Assembly (NCBI GenBank): GCA_021769025.1
Contig: JAETTS010000131.1
Span: forward strand, 1 to 6,919
Direction of reading: 5' to 3'
DNA: 6,919 nucleotides
DNA from: Enterocloster bolteae
GTDB lineage: Bacteria > Bacillota_A > Clostridia > Lachnospirales > Lachnospiraceae
Position 1 is the first letter of the stretch. Every line of letters starts with the position of its first letter. The notes beneath the pieces were generated by a model. That model worked only from the letters and a program-made list of their open reading frames with translations. It did not search any database and was not told the origin of the DNA. Positions 6,284 to 6,919 of this stretch are shown piece after piece. Both the position numbers and the translations under genes were made by a program.

Positions 6284-6919
6284 ATGGATGCCATAGAGCA
6301 GAACTTATTCAGCAATACGCCATCTGTTACATCCAAGCGATGTATCTACACCCCTTCTGCCTGGGCGAAAACGACACTTTTGTATCTGCAGGAGGCAGGA
6401 ACCCTTCAGGCAGTTAAGCCTCACACAAGTACAAGGAGCAATCTCCGTTCCTTTCTCTGCTTTGTGGTGACCTCTGGTTCTGGGACGCTGTCTTATGAGA
6501 AAAGGACATATGAGCTGAAAACCGGGGATTGTGTATTTATTGATTGCCTGAAACCATACAGCCACAGTACAGGGAAGGAACTGTGGACATTATCCTGGTG
6601 TCATTTTTATGGTGCTTTTCTTCCTGCTGTCTATGCAAAATACCAGGAGAGAGGTGGTCAGCCAGTATTTTCTTCAGGCAGGGGGGACTCGGTATTGTCA
6701 TGCCCTTCGCAGACAGGCCTGGAGGATTCGCTTCTGTTCGTAAATCCAATCACAACCCTGATTGACCAGCTGTACCATCTTGCCCTCTCCGCCGATTACA
6801 TCCGGGATATGCATATCAATGAGAAGTTGAACAGCCTTTTAAGCATCCTGATGGAGCACTCCTGGCACCCGGAGAAGGTAAGGCCTGGCCGGAAACGGTT
6901 GGAGATGGAGCGGCTCAAG
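6284..6919 (+). CDS. AraC family transcriptional regulator (3' partial)
   Basis: The first 212 residues of an AraC-type regulator; the frame is open to the window end. Residues about 25-110 form the N-terminal cupin (AraC_binding) domain that senses a small molecule: RSFLCFVVTSGSGTLSYE (55-72) and TYELKTGDCVFID (75-87) followed by KPYSH (90-94) are the typical beta-barrel strands. The next part, including LWTLSWCHFYG, is also usual for this subgroup in Lachnospiraceae. The last visible residues (about 200-212, basic and helical, ending in LEMERLK) match the linker just before the two helix-turn-helix motifs, which therefore lie outside the window. It is divergent from the kinase-like/MATE pair across a 391-base gap. 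AraC proteins often regulate a neighbouring operon and themselves; which genes this one controls, and its ligand, are not visible. Confidence 0.88.
   Translation, partial: MDAIEQNLFSNTPSVTSKRCIYTPSAWAKTTLLYLQEAGTLQAVKPHTSTRSNLRSFLCFVVTSGSGTLSYEKRTYELKTGDCVFIDCLKPYSHSTGKELWTLSWCHFYGAFLPAVYAKYQERGGQPVFSSGRGDSVLSCPSQTGLEDSLLFVNPITTLIDQLYHLALSADYIRDMHINEKLNSLLSILMEHSWHPEKVRPGRKRLEMERLK

Noticed and set aside
6305..6765. Short open frames on both strands within the AraC region
   Set aside because: The +2 frame from 6284 encodes a convincing AraC cupin domain without a stop, so these other frames are shadows.
1..6919. tRNA or rRNA genes, CRISPR arrays, insertion sequences, prophage genes or toxin-antitoxin pairs
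   Set aside because: No cloverleaf, repeat-spacer pattern, transposase or integrase motif, or long terminal repeats were seen on either strand.

Overview
The window looks like chromosomal DNA of a Gram-positive, low-to-mid GC anaerobe, most likely a gut Lachnospiraceae/Clostridia member. The reasons are the strong AGGAGG-type ribosome binding sites, a near-consensus sigma-A promoter, and the style of the proteins: a Cache-type hybrid histidine kinase, a flavoredoxin-like flavin reductase, a MATE exporter, a Cytidylate_kin2 protein and an AraC regulator. The family assignments come from reading motifs, not from a database search, and the genus is not determined.

Layout. (1) 2-3070, plus strand: the C-terminal 1,000-odd residues of a membrane hybrid sensor histidine kinase with two receiver domains, cut at its 5' end by the window edge. 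(2) 3149-3709, plus strand: a small FMN-binding flavin-reductase-like protein 78 bases downstream, preceded by a weak possible terminator. (3) 3731-3800: two hairpins that close the plus-strand genes and face the convergent minus-strand genes. (4) 5127-3799, minus strand: a complete MATE-family multidrug/cation antiporter. (5) 5892-5272, minus strand: a complete cytidylate-kinase-like P-loop protein, transcribed first and followed 144 bases later by the MATE gene. (6) 5893-6283: a 391-base divergent intergenic region holding an exact-consensus promoter and about 110-nt leader for the kinase-like gene, a promoter plus inverted repeat for the rightward gene, and a short in-frame relic of an AAA-ATPase-like (PF09820-type) protein N-terminus. 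(7) 6284-6919, plus strand: the ligand-binding half of an AraC-family regulator that runs off the window before its helix-turn-helix.

How the genes may work together. The kinase-like and MATE genes probably form one minus-strand transcription unit, possibly with an extra weak promoter and an operator-like repeat between them. The AraC regulator is divergent and is a natural candidate to control its own promoter and perhaps the kinase/MATE unit, but nothing in the sequence proves this. The hybrid kinase has no HPt domain in the visible part, so its phosphorelay partner must lie elsewhere. I see no tRNA, rRNA, CRISPR array, insertion sequence or phage gene. I found no clear undescribed system; the most unusual items are the ATPase-like relic in the regulator's leader and the structured leader of the kinase-like gene.
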